Origin: an uncultured Bacilli bacterium
GTDB lineage: Bacteria > Bacillota_I > Bacilli_A > RF39 > UBA660
NCBI GenBank assembly: GCA_934155005.1
Contig: CAKPGR010000026.1
Span: 1 to 9,997, forward strand
Direction of reading: 5' to 3'
DNA: 9,997 bases
Shown: piece by piece, positions 1 through 6,234 of the stretch
Position numbering within the stretch: the first letter of the stretch is position 1
Layout of the letters: every line of letters starts with the position of its first letter
The notes under the pieces: generated by a model
The model's database searches: none
Told to the model about the DNA's origin: nothing
The model's input: only the letters and a program-made list of their open reading frames with translations
Program-made: the position numbers and the translations under genes

Positions 1-519
1 TACAGATTAGTCAGATTTTTTAGAGAAGCAGAAGAAATACTTACTAATGAATTTCATCAATATTCATTAGATGAGTGCTTTGAATTATTAAAACAACAAG
101 GAATATATGATGGTGAGAATCCATTTTTACATAAAACTAATAGATACTATAAAAATTCTAGTGAATGTTGTTTAAATTGTTTAACAACTTGTGACAGAGA
201 TGATAGAACTATAGATAATTGGTGTGAAAAATATACTCCAAATAGAGAAGAATATTATACTCATTTATTAAAAACTAAAGGCGAAGACGAACATTGTTCA
301 AATTGCGAATATTATTTATCACCTGAAGTTGTAGATACAATAATAGAAGAAAATTATGAATATAAGAGCATACCTTATGATGAAGCTGTAGAAAGAATTG
401 GACACTGTGAACTATGTAAAACTATTGATATACCAAGAAAATTAGATTATTGGTGTCCATCTTATTTAAAAAAAGAGGAACAAGGAACGATTAAAAAATT
501 AGTTCCAAATAAAAAATAA
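1..519 (+). CDS. Cys-rich hypothetical protein, 3' part only
   Basis: Frame 1 is open from the window edge to a TAA at 517-519, giving the last 172 residues of a protein whose start lies upstream. I do not recognise the family. The visible part is hydrophilic, has no membrane segment and contains eleven cysteines. Two stretches follow the same plan: a C-x2-C pair, a 12-14 residue gap, then an aromatic W-C-x2-Y (C57/C60/C75 and C136/C139/C152, counted from the window edge). A further H-C-x2-C lies at 98-102. This pattern fits structural zinc or iron-sulfur binding and suggests an internal duplication, but that is inference. A clear intrinsic terminator follows directly, so it is the last gene of its unit. 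Codon use is typical of the window. The reading frame is certain enough; the function is unknown. Confidence 0.75.
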   Translation, partial: YRLVRFFREAEEILTNEFHQYSLDECFELLKQQGIYDGENPFLHKTNRYYKNSSECCLNCLTTCDRDDRTIDNWCEKYTPNREEYYTHLLKTKGEDEHCSNCEYYLSPEVVDTIIEENYEYKSIPYDEAVERIGHCELCKTIDIPRKLDYWCPSYLKKEEQGTIKKLVPNKK

Positions 520-521
520 TG

Positions 522-545
522 AAAGGTATTGGTAAATACCTTTTT
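522..545 (+). terminator. Intrinsic terminator after the Cys-rich gene
   Basis: A 9-bp perfect stem (AAAGGTATT at 522-530 with AATACCTTT at 535-543, loop GGTA) runs into a short T tract, three bases after the stop codon. Confidence 0.8.
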
Positions 546-549
546 GGTG

Positions 550-555
550 TATAAT
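550..555 (+). promoter_or_regulatory. Possible -10 box of the small broken gene
   Basis: A perfect TATAAT lies 22 bp before the ATG at 578, just after the preceding terminator. No convincing -35 box is at 16-18 bp, because that stretch is taken by the terminator stem. Support is therefore only the -10 box and its position. Confidence 0.4.
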
Positions 556-577
556 AAATAATCGATTAGGTGATATT

Positions 578-821
578 ATGAGTGAATTAAAAATATTATT
601 AAATGATATAAATAACATATATAATTTATCGTACTATATAATATAAAAATTTAGATCAAAATGATAATATAGAATATGTATTTTATTCATATAATAACTC
701 TGAATATAATTATGTTATTAAAATCAAAAATTCAAACACTGCTTTATTATTAGGAAATTCTAATTCAGAAGAAGAAGCAAAAAAGTGCTTTGATTTATTA
801 TCATTTAATTTAGAAAAATAG
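578..821 (+). pseudogene. Small hypothetical gene with a frameshift
   Basis: A good AGGTGA ribosome binding site at 568-573 precedes the ATG at 578. That frame (MSELKILLNDINNIYNLSYY...) stops at TAA 644-646 after 22 codons. The next frame carries on at once with coding-like sequence (KNLDQNDNIEYVFYSYNNSE..., ending SFNLEK) to TAG 819-821. Removing one base from the TATATAATATA run near 637-644 would give one protein of about 80 residues. The joined product is acidic and soluble, with no recognised domain. A strong terminator follows, so the two halves share one transcription unit. I infer a recent frameshift in an AT run, or a sequencing or assembly error. A separate 22-codon peptide is less likely, because the second half lacks its own start and ribosome binding site. 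Confidence 0.55.
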
Positions 822-989
822 ACAATATAGGGAAATCCTGATATTGTTTTTTTTTAACAATTCAAAATAATCATCATTATTTTTGCTATTTCTACCTAAC
901 ATATTTTCATAATCTTCATAAGAAACTTTGTTATTTAAAAATAAATCATTTGTTATATTAGGTTTAACATAGGCAAACTTACATATCAT
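810..989 (-). pseudogene. Possible remnant of a minus-strand coding sequence
   Basis: The complement of 810-989 reads as 59 codons (MICKFAYVKPNITNDLF... then DYENMLGRNSKNNDDYFELL...). The composition looks protein-like, with many charged and polar residues and little of the Lys/Ile/Phe noise of random AT-rich DNA. There is no ribosome binding site before the ATG. The frame is closed just upstream by a TAA beside an A8 tract, and its last codons run through the hairpin that terminates the opposite gene. I see it as a decayed gene end rather than a working gene; it could also be chance. Confidence 0.25.
822..855 (+). terminator. Intrinsic terminator after the small broken gene
   Basis: ACAATAT at 822-828 pairs with ATATTGT at 841-847, an inner AGG/CCT extends the stem, and a run of about ten T follows. 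It starts right after the TAG at 819-821. Confidence 0.85.
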
Positions 990-1076
990 ATCGACTTTTT
1001 TTTATTTCTCGCTTATTATAAGTTTTTTTGTTTTAAAATTTAACATATTATCACTCAGTATTTTAAAATTTAAGTA
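990..1076. other. AT-rich spacer with a short direct repeat
   Basis: No gene is visible here. The 13-mer TTTTAAAATTTAA occurs at 1031-1043 and again at 1061-1073. In DNA this AT-rich it may be chance or a small duplication. Confidence 0.35.
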
Positions 1077-1103
1077 CAAAAAAACTAACTATTTTTAGTT
1101 AGT
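1077..1103 (-). terminator. Intrinsic terminator of the tRNA-Cys unit
   Basis: On the minus strand ACTAACTA, loop AAAA and TAGTTAGT form a perfect 8-bp stem (1103-1084). It is followed by seven T (complement of A 1078-1084). It lies about 40 bp downstream of the tRNA 3' end. Confidence 0.8.
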
Positions 1104-1114
1104 CTGTATTACTT

Positions 1115-1135
1115 AAACTCGAGCTTTTCGAGTTT
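1115..1135 (-). terminator. Second hairpin just after tRNA-Cys
   Basis: AAACTCGA at 1115-1122 and TCGAGTTT at 1128-1135 form an 8-bp stem with a 5-nt loop, 11 bp past the CCA end of the tRNA. The T tail is only three bases. It may be a weak terminator or a barrier to 3' trimming, ahead of the stronger terminator at 1077-1103. Confidence 0.5.
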
Positions 1136-1145
1136 TCTATCAATC

Positions 1146-1219
1146 TGGAGGGCCCGACCGGATTTGAACCAGCGATCAGGGAGTTGCAGTCCCGTGCCTT
1201 ACCACTTGGCTACGAGCCC
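1146..1219 (-). tRNA. tRNA-Cys(GCA)
   Basis: The minus strand folds as a complete cloverleaf. The acceptor is GGGCTCG/CGGGCCC, and the D arm contains AGTGGTAAGGC. The anticodon stem is GGGA/TCCC around the loop CTGCAAC, with anticodon GCA, and the T arm contains GGTTCAAATCC. The discriminator base is T (U73), the known major identity base for CysRS, and a CCA end is encoded (complement of 1146-1148). Total length is 74 nt with CCA. It stands alone with its own promoter and terminator rather than in a tRNA array. No phage or island attachment duplicate of its 3' end is visible in the window. Confidence 0.97.
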
Positions 1220-1236
1220 AAAAAATGTACAAATAA

Positions 1237-1265
1237 ATTATATCAAAAAAAATGTTTTATTACAA
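1237..1265 (-). promoter_or_regulatory. Promoter of tRNA-Cys
   Basis: On the minus strand TTGTAA (1265-1260) and TATAAT (1242-1237) are 17 bp apart. The predicted start near 1230 leaves about ten bases before the mature tRNA. The -35 region overlaps the terminator hairpin of the collagen-like gene, so the two units are packed back to back. Confidence 0.75.
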
Positions 1266-1272
1266 CATTTTT
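1245..1272 (-). terminator. Terminator of the collagen-like gene
   Basis: AAAAATGTT at 1248-1256 pairs with AACATTTTT at 1264-1272. On the minus strand the stem is followed by a T run (complement of A 1245-1252). It lies about 40 bp past the collagen-like stop codon. Confidence 0.7.
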
Positions 1273-1312
1273 ATATTAAAATATATTATTTTAAAAATAA
1301 TTTAGAACAAAA

Positions 1313-2311
1313 TTAAATATTATACCTTTTTATAATAACATTAATATCTGAAAATTTAATATTAGTTTGGCTATTTCCATCTATCGTTAATTTAACTTGT
1401 AGAACTGAATTTGAATATATATCATCAACTGTTGTTTCTGAGAAATCCATATCTGGTGTATTTCCTTTATCTAACACAAAATTTAAATCACTAATAATTT
1501 TATTAGTTGTAGTATTAAAAAGACAAAAACTTGCTCCAATATCATTACTAACTCCAGAAATTCTTCCACAAAGAGTTATTTCATAAACACCGGTTGAATT
1601 AATATTAATATCAGTGTCGTTTGGAATACTAAATATTTCATTATTTCCAGGTATAATTCTCATGGTATTAATTTTATCAATTCCAGCATTATTAGTATTT
1701 CCATAACTTGCAAAGGCGATGGCTTTATAAGATGCAGGTCCTGGATTGCCAGTTGGTCCAGTTGGACCAATATTACCTTGAATACCTTGTGGACCTATTG
1801 GCCCTGGATCACCTTGAATACCTTGTGGGCCTATTGGCCCTGGATTGCCTTGAATACCTTGTGGGCCTATTGGTCCTGGATCGCCTTGAATACCTTGTGG
1901 GCCTCTTTCTCCAATATCTCCTTTATCGCCTTTTGGAATAAAAAAACTTAATTTATGTTCAACTCCATCAAAATCATCAACGACAGTTGCATCATTACCA
2001 CTGTCAATAGTTGTTGTTTTTTCAATATTAATTTTTTCCGAAATTCCAGGAGGTCCCTGAATACTTCCAATTTTATCCCAATTCTTTTTTTCGTCATTCC
2101 AAACATATAAAAAACCATTAACTAAATAACAATCTCCGATATTACCACTGGGATGATGAGAAATTAATTCATCAAAGTCATCATAATTACCAAGTATTTG
2201 TAAACTGTCACCTTTTGGTCCAGTTGGCCCTACAATTGGAAAAATTCCAGCTTCATATAATCTATTTTTTAATTTTTGATTTTTTATAATATGCTCAATT
2301 TTATCATTCAT
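1313..2311 (-). CDS. Collagen-like (BclA-type) surface protein, probably on the spore
   Basis: This 332-residue protein lacks a signal peptide and membrane segment. A short G-x-y stretch (GPTGPKGDS) near residues 28-36 leads into a globular segment (about 36-85, with IGDCYLVNGFLYVW). An uninterrupted run of 22 G-x-y triplets follows at about 128-193. The last 139 residues look beta-rich and resemble the C1q/TNF-like trimer domain of exosporium proteins such as BclA (STGVYEITLCG and a hydrophobic end, NVIIKRYNI). Without a Sec signal, mother-cell synthesis and assembly on the spore surface is the likely route, as for BclA; a phage tail fibre is the alternative. I chose ATG 2311 because GAGGT (2324-2320) lies eight bases before it. 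An upstream in-frame GTG at 2326 overlaps that site. The next gene upstream ends in its own terminator, so this gene is transcribed alone. Confidence 0.85.
   Translation of the reverse strand: MNDKIEHIIKNQKLKNRLYEAGIFPIVGPTGPKGDSLQILGNYDDFDELISHHPSGNIGDCYLVNGFLYVWNDEKKNWDKIGSIQGPPGISEKINIEKTTTIDSGNDATVVDDFDGVEHKLSFFIPKGDKGDIGERGPQGIQGDPGPIGPQGIQGNPGPIGPQGIQGDPGPIGPQGIQGNIGPTGPTGNPGPASYKAIAFASYGNTNNAGIDKINTMRIIPGNNEIFSIPNDTDININSTGVYEITLCGRISGVSNDIGASFCLFNTTTNKIISDLNFVLDKGNTPDMDFSETTVDDIYSNSVLQVKLTIDGNSQTNIKFSDINVIIKRYNI
1760..1903 (-). repeat. Four tandem 36-bp repeats in the collagen region
   Basis: Four 12-residue units (GPQGIQG[DN]PGPI, the last ending NIGPT) are encoded by near-identical 36-bp repeats. 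D and N alternate between units. Such tandem collagen repeats are known to change copy number by slippage, altering triple-helix length without a frameshift. Confidence 0.9.
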
Positions 2312-2333
2312 ATAAAGATACCTCACTTTATAT

Positions 2334-2342
2334 TATTGTATG
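2334..2342 (-). promoter_or_regulatory. Mother-cell sigma (SigE/SigK-like) -10 box before the collagen gene
   Basis: The minus strand reads CATACAATA, matching the Bacillus SigE -10 (CATACA-T) and SigK -10 (CATAnnnTA) consensus. The start would fall near 2327, some 16 bases before the ATG at 2311. The -35 side is weak for both sigmas. A vegetative reading, TTGTAT with TAATAT further on, is possible but poorer. Confidence 0.5.
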
Positions 2343-2374
2343 AAAAATAAAATACAATGACTATATAATAAAAC

Positions 2375-2407
2375 CAAAAAAAATAGTTTAATCTAAATAT
2401 AAACTAT
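2375..2407 (-). terminator. Terminator overlapping the end of the O-antigen ligase-like gene
   Basis: On the minus strand ATAGTTTA (2407-2400) pairs with TAAACTAT (2390-2383), followed by a T8 tract. The stem contains the stop codon of the gene. Confidence 0.8.
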
Positions 2408-3650
2408 CTTTAAATAGAGTAGTACATAATATTAAGGTAACAAAAATACTAACATTAGGCACTGTTAAAATATGACCTGAAAATAATGACAGTAAATAAA
2501 TTAATAAAATAGAAATAAATTTATTTAAATTATTAAAATTATTTATATTTGCTTTTTTAAATATTTTATAAGTTATTACTAAAACGGGGGTAAAGAAAAT
2601 AATAAATCCTATTAATCCATGTCTGTAAAAAATGTCATAATAATCAATTTCAATCATTTTAGTACTTACATTATCACTACTATAATTTTCGATATAACCA
2701 ATTCCGAGTAACTTAGAATAAATACTACTATTATCATAATTAGATTTTGTATTGCTTAAAAAACTTAGCCTATCACTAAAAATAAAACGATCAATAACAT
2801 CAATGTCAGTTATAATTTGGATAGGTTTTTCAACACCTAAATAATTAAGATGAATTTTAATGTTTTCATAAAAAGTCGTTTTTGGTATCAAAATAATAGA
2901 TAAAATAATTAAAATAGCAGTTGTTATCAAAGATATAAATATTTTTTTTATATCGTTATTTAGAAACAATTTATAAATCAAATAAATTAAATTAAAGAAA
3001 AGAACAATGACTAAACTCATAAGAGGAACTTTTGTTCCTAACGTTAATATAGAATATAAAAATAACAAAATAAATAATAAATTAATTTTATTATTTTTAA
3101 AATAAATTAAGATAAAAGGAGTTAAAATACTTATAATAGAACTTACAGCATTCGCACTATTAAACCAACCAGAGCTTCCTTTTTTTCCTTCTAAGTAGCT
3201 ACTAAACCCTATATTAAATAAGTTGGGTATAGATATAAAAATTAAGTATATAAATAATGTGTAATATAAATATTTAATATCAATCTTAACATCATAATAT
3301 TTAAACAAATTATAAAATATTAAAAGTGATAGAGGAAAGTAAAAAAATAATAAACTATTTTTTAATTCATAAAATAAAATATCTGAACTTTTAGTAAAAT
3401 AAATATTAAATCCAAACAAAATAAAATAAATAAAAAATAATAACAAATAAATATAATTCTTTTTATTTTTACAAATAAATAATAAATATATAGTTCCACA
3501 TATTAAAAATAAAATTCTAACTATTTGATTAATATTTATTGGTAAGTTAAAATAGTGATTATTTAACCCTGATATTAAATCTAAAATAGGGTTTATTATT
3601 ATAAAAAAAGTCAAAATCTTAGATATATTTTTATTTAAAAAATTATTCAT
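2388..3650 (-). CDS. O-antigen ligase/polymerase-like membrane protein
   Basis: This 420-residue protein is almost wholly hydrophobic, with about ten membrane-spanning segments. The longest polar loop lies at about 257-337. That is the layout of the Wzy/WaaL family, in which a large outer loop holds the catalytic site for joining lipid-linked glycans. Matching signs are GWFNSANAVSS (161-171) in a membrane-edge position, LTLGTKVPLMS (202-212), where the family usually has a S-R/K motif, and D-Y-Y-D-I-F-x-R-H-G-x-I-G-F (336-349), a common end motif of the loop. It probably polymerises or transfers a surface polysaccharide; substrate unknown. The start ATG has an AGGTGA site and a perfect TATAAT upstream. 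It is divergent from the LCP transferase, and no glycosyltransferases are in view. It appears even richer in A+T than the LCP gene, as polysaccharide genes often are. Confidence 0.8.
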   Translation of the reverse strand: MNNFLNKNISKILTFFIIINPILDLISGLNNHYFNLPININQIVRILFLICGTIYLLFICKNKKNYIYLLLFFIYFILFGFNIYFTKSSDILFYELKNSLLFFYFPLSLLIFYNLFKYYDVKIDIKYLYYTLFIYLIFISIPNLFNIGFSSYLEGKKGSSGWFNSANAVSSIISILTPFILIYFKNNKINLLFILLFLYSILTLGTKVPLMSLVIVLFFNLIYLIYKLFLNNDIKKIFISLITTAILIILSIILIPKTTFYENIKIHLNYLGVEKPIQIITDIDVIDRFIFSDRLSFLSNTKSNYDNSSIYSKLLGIGYIENYSSDNVSTKMIEIDYYDIFYRHGLIGFIIFFTPVLVITYKIFKKANINNFNNLNKFISILLIYLLSLFSGHILTVPNVSIFVTLILCTTLFKDSLYLD

Positions 3651-3672
3651 TTAATCACCTCATTCTAAAAAA

Positions 3673-3678
3673 ATTATA
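3673..3678 (-). promoter_or_regulatory. -10 box of the O-antigen ligase-like gene
   Basis: TATAAT on the minus strand lies 22 bp before the ATG at 3650. The best -35 candidate, TTTCAA at 16 bp, is weak. An AGGTGA ribosome binding site follows. Confidence 0.55.
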
Positions 3679-3708
3679 ACACAAAAAGTGAAAATTGAAA
3701 CTGATTAG

Positions 3709-3737
3709 TTGTCTTACATATAAAAAAAATGTATAAT
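3709..3737 (+). promoter_or_regulatory. Vegetative promoter of the LCP gene
   Basis: TTGTCT (3709-3714) and TATAAT (3732-3737) are 17 bp apart. An AGGAGGG ribosome binding site at 3751-3757 precedes the ATG at 3764. It is one of the best housekeeping promoters in the window, which fits a cell-wall enzyme needed during growth. Confidence 0.85.
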
Positions 3738-3763
3738 GGAATAGTATAGCAGGAGGGATTTAA

Positions 3764-5719
3764 ATGAAAAAATCCAAAAGAAAAATAAAAAAAAGATCGA
3801 TTTTAATATTAATAATGATGGTACTTTGTATATTTAGTAGTGCTTTCTTTGTTTATTCACTTTCTCTTTTAAGTGGTATTGAAACAATGATTAGAGTAAC
3901 TTTATCATTTATTATATTATTTTTATGTGTATGTTTTACTTTAACTTTTTTTAAAGCTTTTAAAAAGAAAAGGAAAAGAAATATATTCTATTTTATTATA
4001 AGTTTTATATATTCAGTTATATTAATTTTGTTTGGGTATTATATATTGAAAACTTATAACGTAGTTGATAAATTCTCAAATGATACAACAACTTATTCAA
4101 GTAGTTTAGTTACATTGTCAACTAATAAAGTTGATAATATTAAAAATGTAAGTGGAAATATTGGAATTGTTAATGATAAAGATAACGTGATAGGATATCA
4201 AATACCAAAGGAAGTAATAAAGAACGAAAAATTAGATGTTTCAACAAAAAAATATGATAGTTATATTGATATAATAACAGCTTTATATAATAAAGAGATA
4301 GACTATGCTTTTTTACCTACTAATTATTCAATAATGTTTTCTAATTATGAAGCAGCTGATTTTAGTAATTTAGACTCGGACACTAAAATAGTATATACAA
4401 AAGAGAAAAAAGTAAAAGCAAAAACAACTAGTAGCTCAACAAAATTAAATAAACCATTTACGATACTTCTTATGGGAGTTGATTCTGAAAATGAAGAGAT
4501 AGCTGGAAGTTCATTTAATGGAGATTCTCTTATGCTTATAACTTTTAATCCTAAAACATTAAATGCTACTATACTTAGTATTCCTCGTGATACTTATGTT
4601 CCAATTGCTTGTTTTGCTGGAAAGAAAAAAAATAAGATTACCCATGCTGCTTGGTATGGTGAAGATTGTATGATGCAAACAATTGAGGAGTTTACAGGTA
4701 TAAATATTGATTATTATGTAAAAATTAACTTTAAAGGATTAGTTAAAATAGTTGATACATTAGGTGGTGTTGATGTAGATGTTCCATATAGTTTTTGTGA
4801 ACAAAATAGTAATAGAGAATTTGGTAATGGAACTATTTATGTTGATAAAGGATATCAAACTTTAAATGGAGAACAAGCTCTTGCCTTTTCAAGAAATAGA
4901 CATACTTGGCCTGCATATTGCGGTGCTAAATATTCAAATTATGTAAGCAATGATTTTATTAGAGGTCAAAATCAACAAACAGTTTTAAAATCTATTTTAA
5001 ATAAGATAAAAGAAAAAGGTGATTTAAATACTATTTACAAATTACTTGATGTTGTAAGTAATAGTATGGAAACTAACTTAACAACTAGCGAAATATTATC
5101 TTTATATAATATTGGCAAAGATGTTATAGCTAAAAGTAGTAGTGGCCAAGGAATTGATGAAATAATAGGTATGCAAAGACTTTATTTAAGTGGTAAAGAT
5201 GCTTATATTTATGATTCAGCTTCACGTGCTAATTTATATAATTATATCCTTTATAAAGAATCATTAAAAGACGTAGTAAATGCTATGAAAATAAATTTAG
5301 AATTAGAAGAACCTATTATGATAAAAGAATTTAGCTTTGATATTGATGAAGAATATACTGAAAATGTTGTTGGAAAAATGGATAGTGGAACAACAGAATC
5401 GTATGCTTCTAGTACTGAAAAAACTAAACAAACAAAAGTAGAGACAAAGTCAGAAACTAAAAACCAAATAAAAAAAGAAACAAAAACGGAAGAAAAAGAA
5501 GAAGTAAAAACTTGCACAGGTGTTAATGAAGAATTAGGTGCAGACAAAGTTAGTTGTGTTTGTAAATATGGTTATGAAAAAGTAAATGGAGTTTGTAAAG
5601 AAAAACAAAAAGTTACATGCTCAGAGAATGAAGAATTAGGTGCAGATGGTATAACTTGTATAAAGAAAAATACAGAAGATAATAATAAAGATGAAGAATT
5701 AAATAATAGTGAGGAATAG
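3764..5719 (+). CDS. LytR-CpsA-Psr (LCP) family glycopolymer transferase
   Basis: LCP enzymes move undecaprenyl-phosphate-linked glycopolymers (teichoic acids, capsule) onto peptidoglycan outside the cell. The basic N-terminus leads into three membrane segments (about 12-36, 44-64, 74-96), where many LCP proteins have one. An outer segment (about 110-215, with GNIGIVND and EIDYAFLPTNY) resembles half of a periplasmic binding-protein fold. The LCP domain runs from about 229 to 410: FTILLMGVDS, SIPRDTYVP with R275, DTLGGVDVDV, the AFSRNRH block with R377 and R379, and RGQNQQ. R275 and the RNR arginines match the residues that bind the lipid pyrophosphate. A Lys/Thr/Glu-rich linker (about 540-582) leads to a short Cys-rich tail with two similar units. 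The 651-residue length exceeds the usual 300-450. It has its own promoter and ribosome binding site. Confidence 0.92.
   Translation: MKKSKRKIKKRSILILIMMVLCIFSSAFFVYSLSLLSGIETMIRVTLSFIILFLCVCFTLTFFKAFKKKRKRNIFYFIISFIYSVILILFGYYILKTYNVVDKFSNDTTTYSSSLVTLSTNKVDNIKNVSGNIGIVNDKDNVIGYQIPKEVIKNEKLDVSTKKYDSYIDIITALYNKEIDYAFLPTNYSIMFSNYEAADFSNLDSDTKIVYTKEKKVKAKTTSSSTKLNKPFTILLMGVDSENEEIAGSSFNGDSLMLITFNPKTLNATILSIPRDTYVPIACFAGKKKNKITHAAWYGEDCMMQTIEEFTGINIDYYVKINFKGLVKIVDTLGGVDVDVPYSFCEQNSNREFGNGTIYVDKGYQTLNGEQALAFSRNRHTWPAYCGAKYSNYVSNDFIRGQNQQTVLKSILNKIKEKGDLNTIYKLLDVVSNSMETNLTTSEILSLYNIGKDVIAKSSSGQGIDEIIGMQRLYLSGKDAYIYDSASRANLYNYILYKESLKDVVNAMKINLELEEPIMIKEFSFDIDEEYTENVVGKMDSGTTESYASSTEKTKQTKVETKSETKNQIKKETKTEEKEEVKTCTGVNEELGADKVSCVCKYGYEKVNGVCKEKQKVTCSENEELGADGITCIKKNTEDNNKDEELNNSEE
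5525..5646 (+). repeat. In-frame duplicated Cys motif in the LCP tail
   Basis: An identical 20-bp stretch occurs at 5525-5544 and 5627-5646, exactly 102 bp (34 codons) apart. It encodes NEELGAD in both units. Around it the units read C-x(3)-NEELGAD-x(3)-C-x-C and C-x(2)-NEELGAD-x(3)-C. The pattern suggests a small EGF- or TIL-like disulfide module copied once. The second unit is truncated. Confidence 0.7.
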
Positions 5720-5721
5720 TT

Positions 5722-5750
5722 TTGACTTTAAAAAATATTTATTATAAAAT
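5722..5750 (+). promoter_or_regulatory. Promoter of the pilin-like gene
   Basis: TTGACT (5722-5727) and TAAAAT (5745-5750) are 17 bp apart, three bases after the LCP stop codon. The predicted start near 5757 coincides with the AGGTGA ribosome binding site, giving a leader of about ten bases. The TTG of the -35 box could be mistaken for a start codon. Confidence 0.75.
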
Positions 5751-5766
5751 AGTTTTAGGTGATAGT

Positions 5767-6168
5767 ATGAAAAATAAAGGTTTTACTTTAATTGAAATGA
5801 TTGCAGTTGTTATGATAATCGCACTTATTTCACTAGTAGCTTTACCAACAATAGTTAATCAATTAGGAGAAAGAAAAAATGATGTTAGTTCTGTTACAAA
5901 TGATCTTATTTTCCAAGCAACAGAATTATATATGAGTAATAAGGTAAATACATATCCTAAGACAATTGGTAAAACTTATTGCGTTAGATTAGAAGAATTG
6001 GTTAATAATGGCAGTTTATCAAAACCTATTACTGATTATGAAACAGGTGAAGAAATTTCTCTTGCTAAATGGGCTTGTGTTAAAGTTAATTCATATAAAG
6101 AATATGATTATTATAAATATGAAAATTCTCATGGTGTAATTATTTCAGATGCAAATATTTCATCATAA
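5767..6168 (+). CDS. Type IV pilin-like protein (prepilin N-terminus)
   Basis: The 133-residue product starts MKNKGFTLIEM, a textbook class III prepilin signal. Cleavage would fall after Gly5, leaving Phe at +1 (the base that PilD methylates) and Glu at +5. A hydrophobic helix (about 6-29, IEMIAVVMIIALISLVALP) forms the pilus core, then a polar head follows. The head has two cysteines, in TYCVRLEELV and KWACVKVN, likely disulfide-bonded. The start is ATG 5767: AGGTGA at 5757-5762 is four bases before it, the prepilin signal follows at once, and upstream codons would cover a promoter. No ATPase, platform protein or prepilin peptidase is in the window, so partners must be elsewhere. It could be a major or minor pilin, a competence pseudopilin or a secretion-system pseudopilin. 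The family call is firm; the role is open. Confidence 0.88.
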   Translation: MKNKGFTLIEMIAVVMIIALISLVALPTIVNQLGERKNDVSSVTNDLIFQATELYMSNKVNTYPKTIGKTYCVRLEELVNNGSLSKPITDYETGEEISLAKWACVKVNSYKEYDYYKYENSHGVIISDANISS

Positions 6169-6183
6169 ATAAATATGTAAATT

Positions 6184-6234
6184 AAATAATAATATTGACT
6201 GAGAGATAAAAAAATTTCAAAGTCGGGGGGGGGT
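6184..6234 (+). repeat. 51-bp direct repeat with a G9 tract, copy 1
   Basis: Positions 6184-6234 are identical to 9947-9997, including an A7 and a G9 run. Similarity continues upstream with small indels: TAAATAAATATGTAAA at 6166-6181 against TAAAATAAGTATGTAAA at 9927-9943. The copy begins 16 bp after the pilin stop codon and ends 39 bp before the next gene. Within it GACTGAGA (6197-6204) can pair with TTTC and AGTC (6215-6218, 6221-6224), leaving a two-base bulge and an A-rich loop. It codes for nothing and shows no transposase or inverted ends. Confidence 0.9.

Noticed and set aside
1146..1219. tRNA-Cys as an integration site
   Set aside because: No second copy of the tRNA 3' end and no integrase or phage genes are visible here.
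1708..1941. Plus-strand open frame of 77 codons across the collagen region
   Set aside because: It is the antisense of the 36-bp collagen repeats. The Leu/Asp/Gln-rich periodic product and missing ribosome binding site mark it as a shadow.
2312..2326. GTG start for the collagen-like protein
   Set aside because: It overlaps the GAGGT site that serves ATG 2311, and no other ribosome binding site precedes it.
5251..5547. Minus-strand open frame of 98 codons
   Set aside because: Antisense to the LCP linker. The Ser/Val/Phe-rich product mirrors Lys/Glu/Thr codons, and no ribosome binding site is present.
6195..6200. TTGACT inside the repeat as a -35 box
   Set aside because: At 16-18 bp downstream the sequence is CAAAGT/G-rich with no -10 box, so the repeat does not carry this promoter itself.
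6184..6234. Repeat as insertion sequence end, integron attC or CRISPR unit
   Set aside because: There is no transposase, terminal inverted repeats, target duplication, attC-type core sites or regular spacer array in the window.
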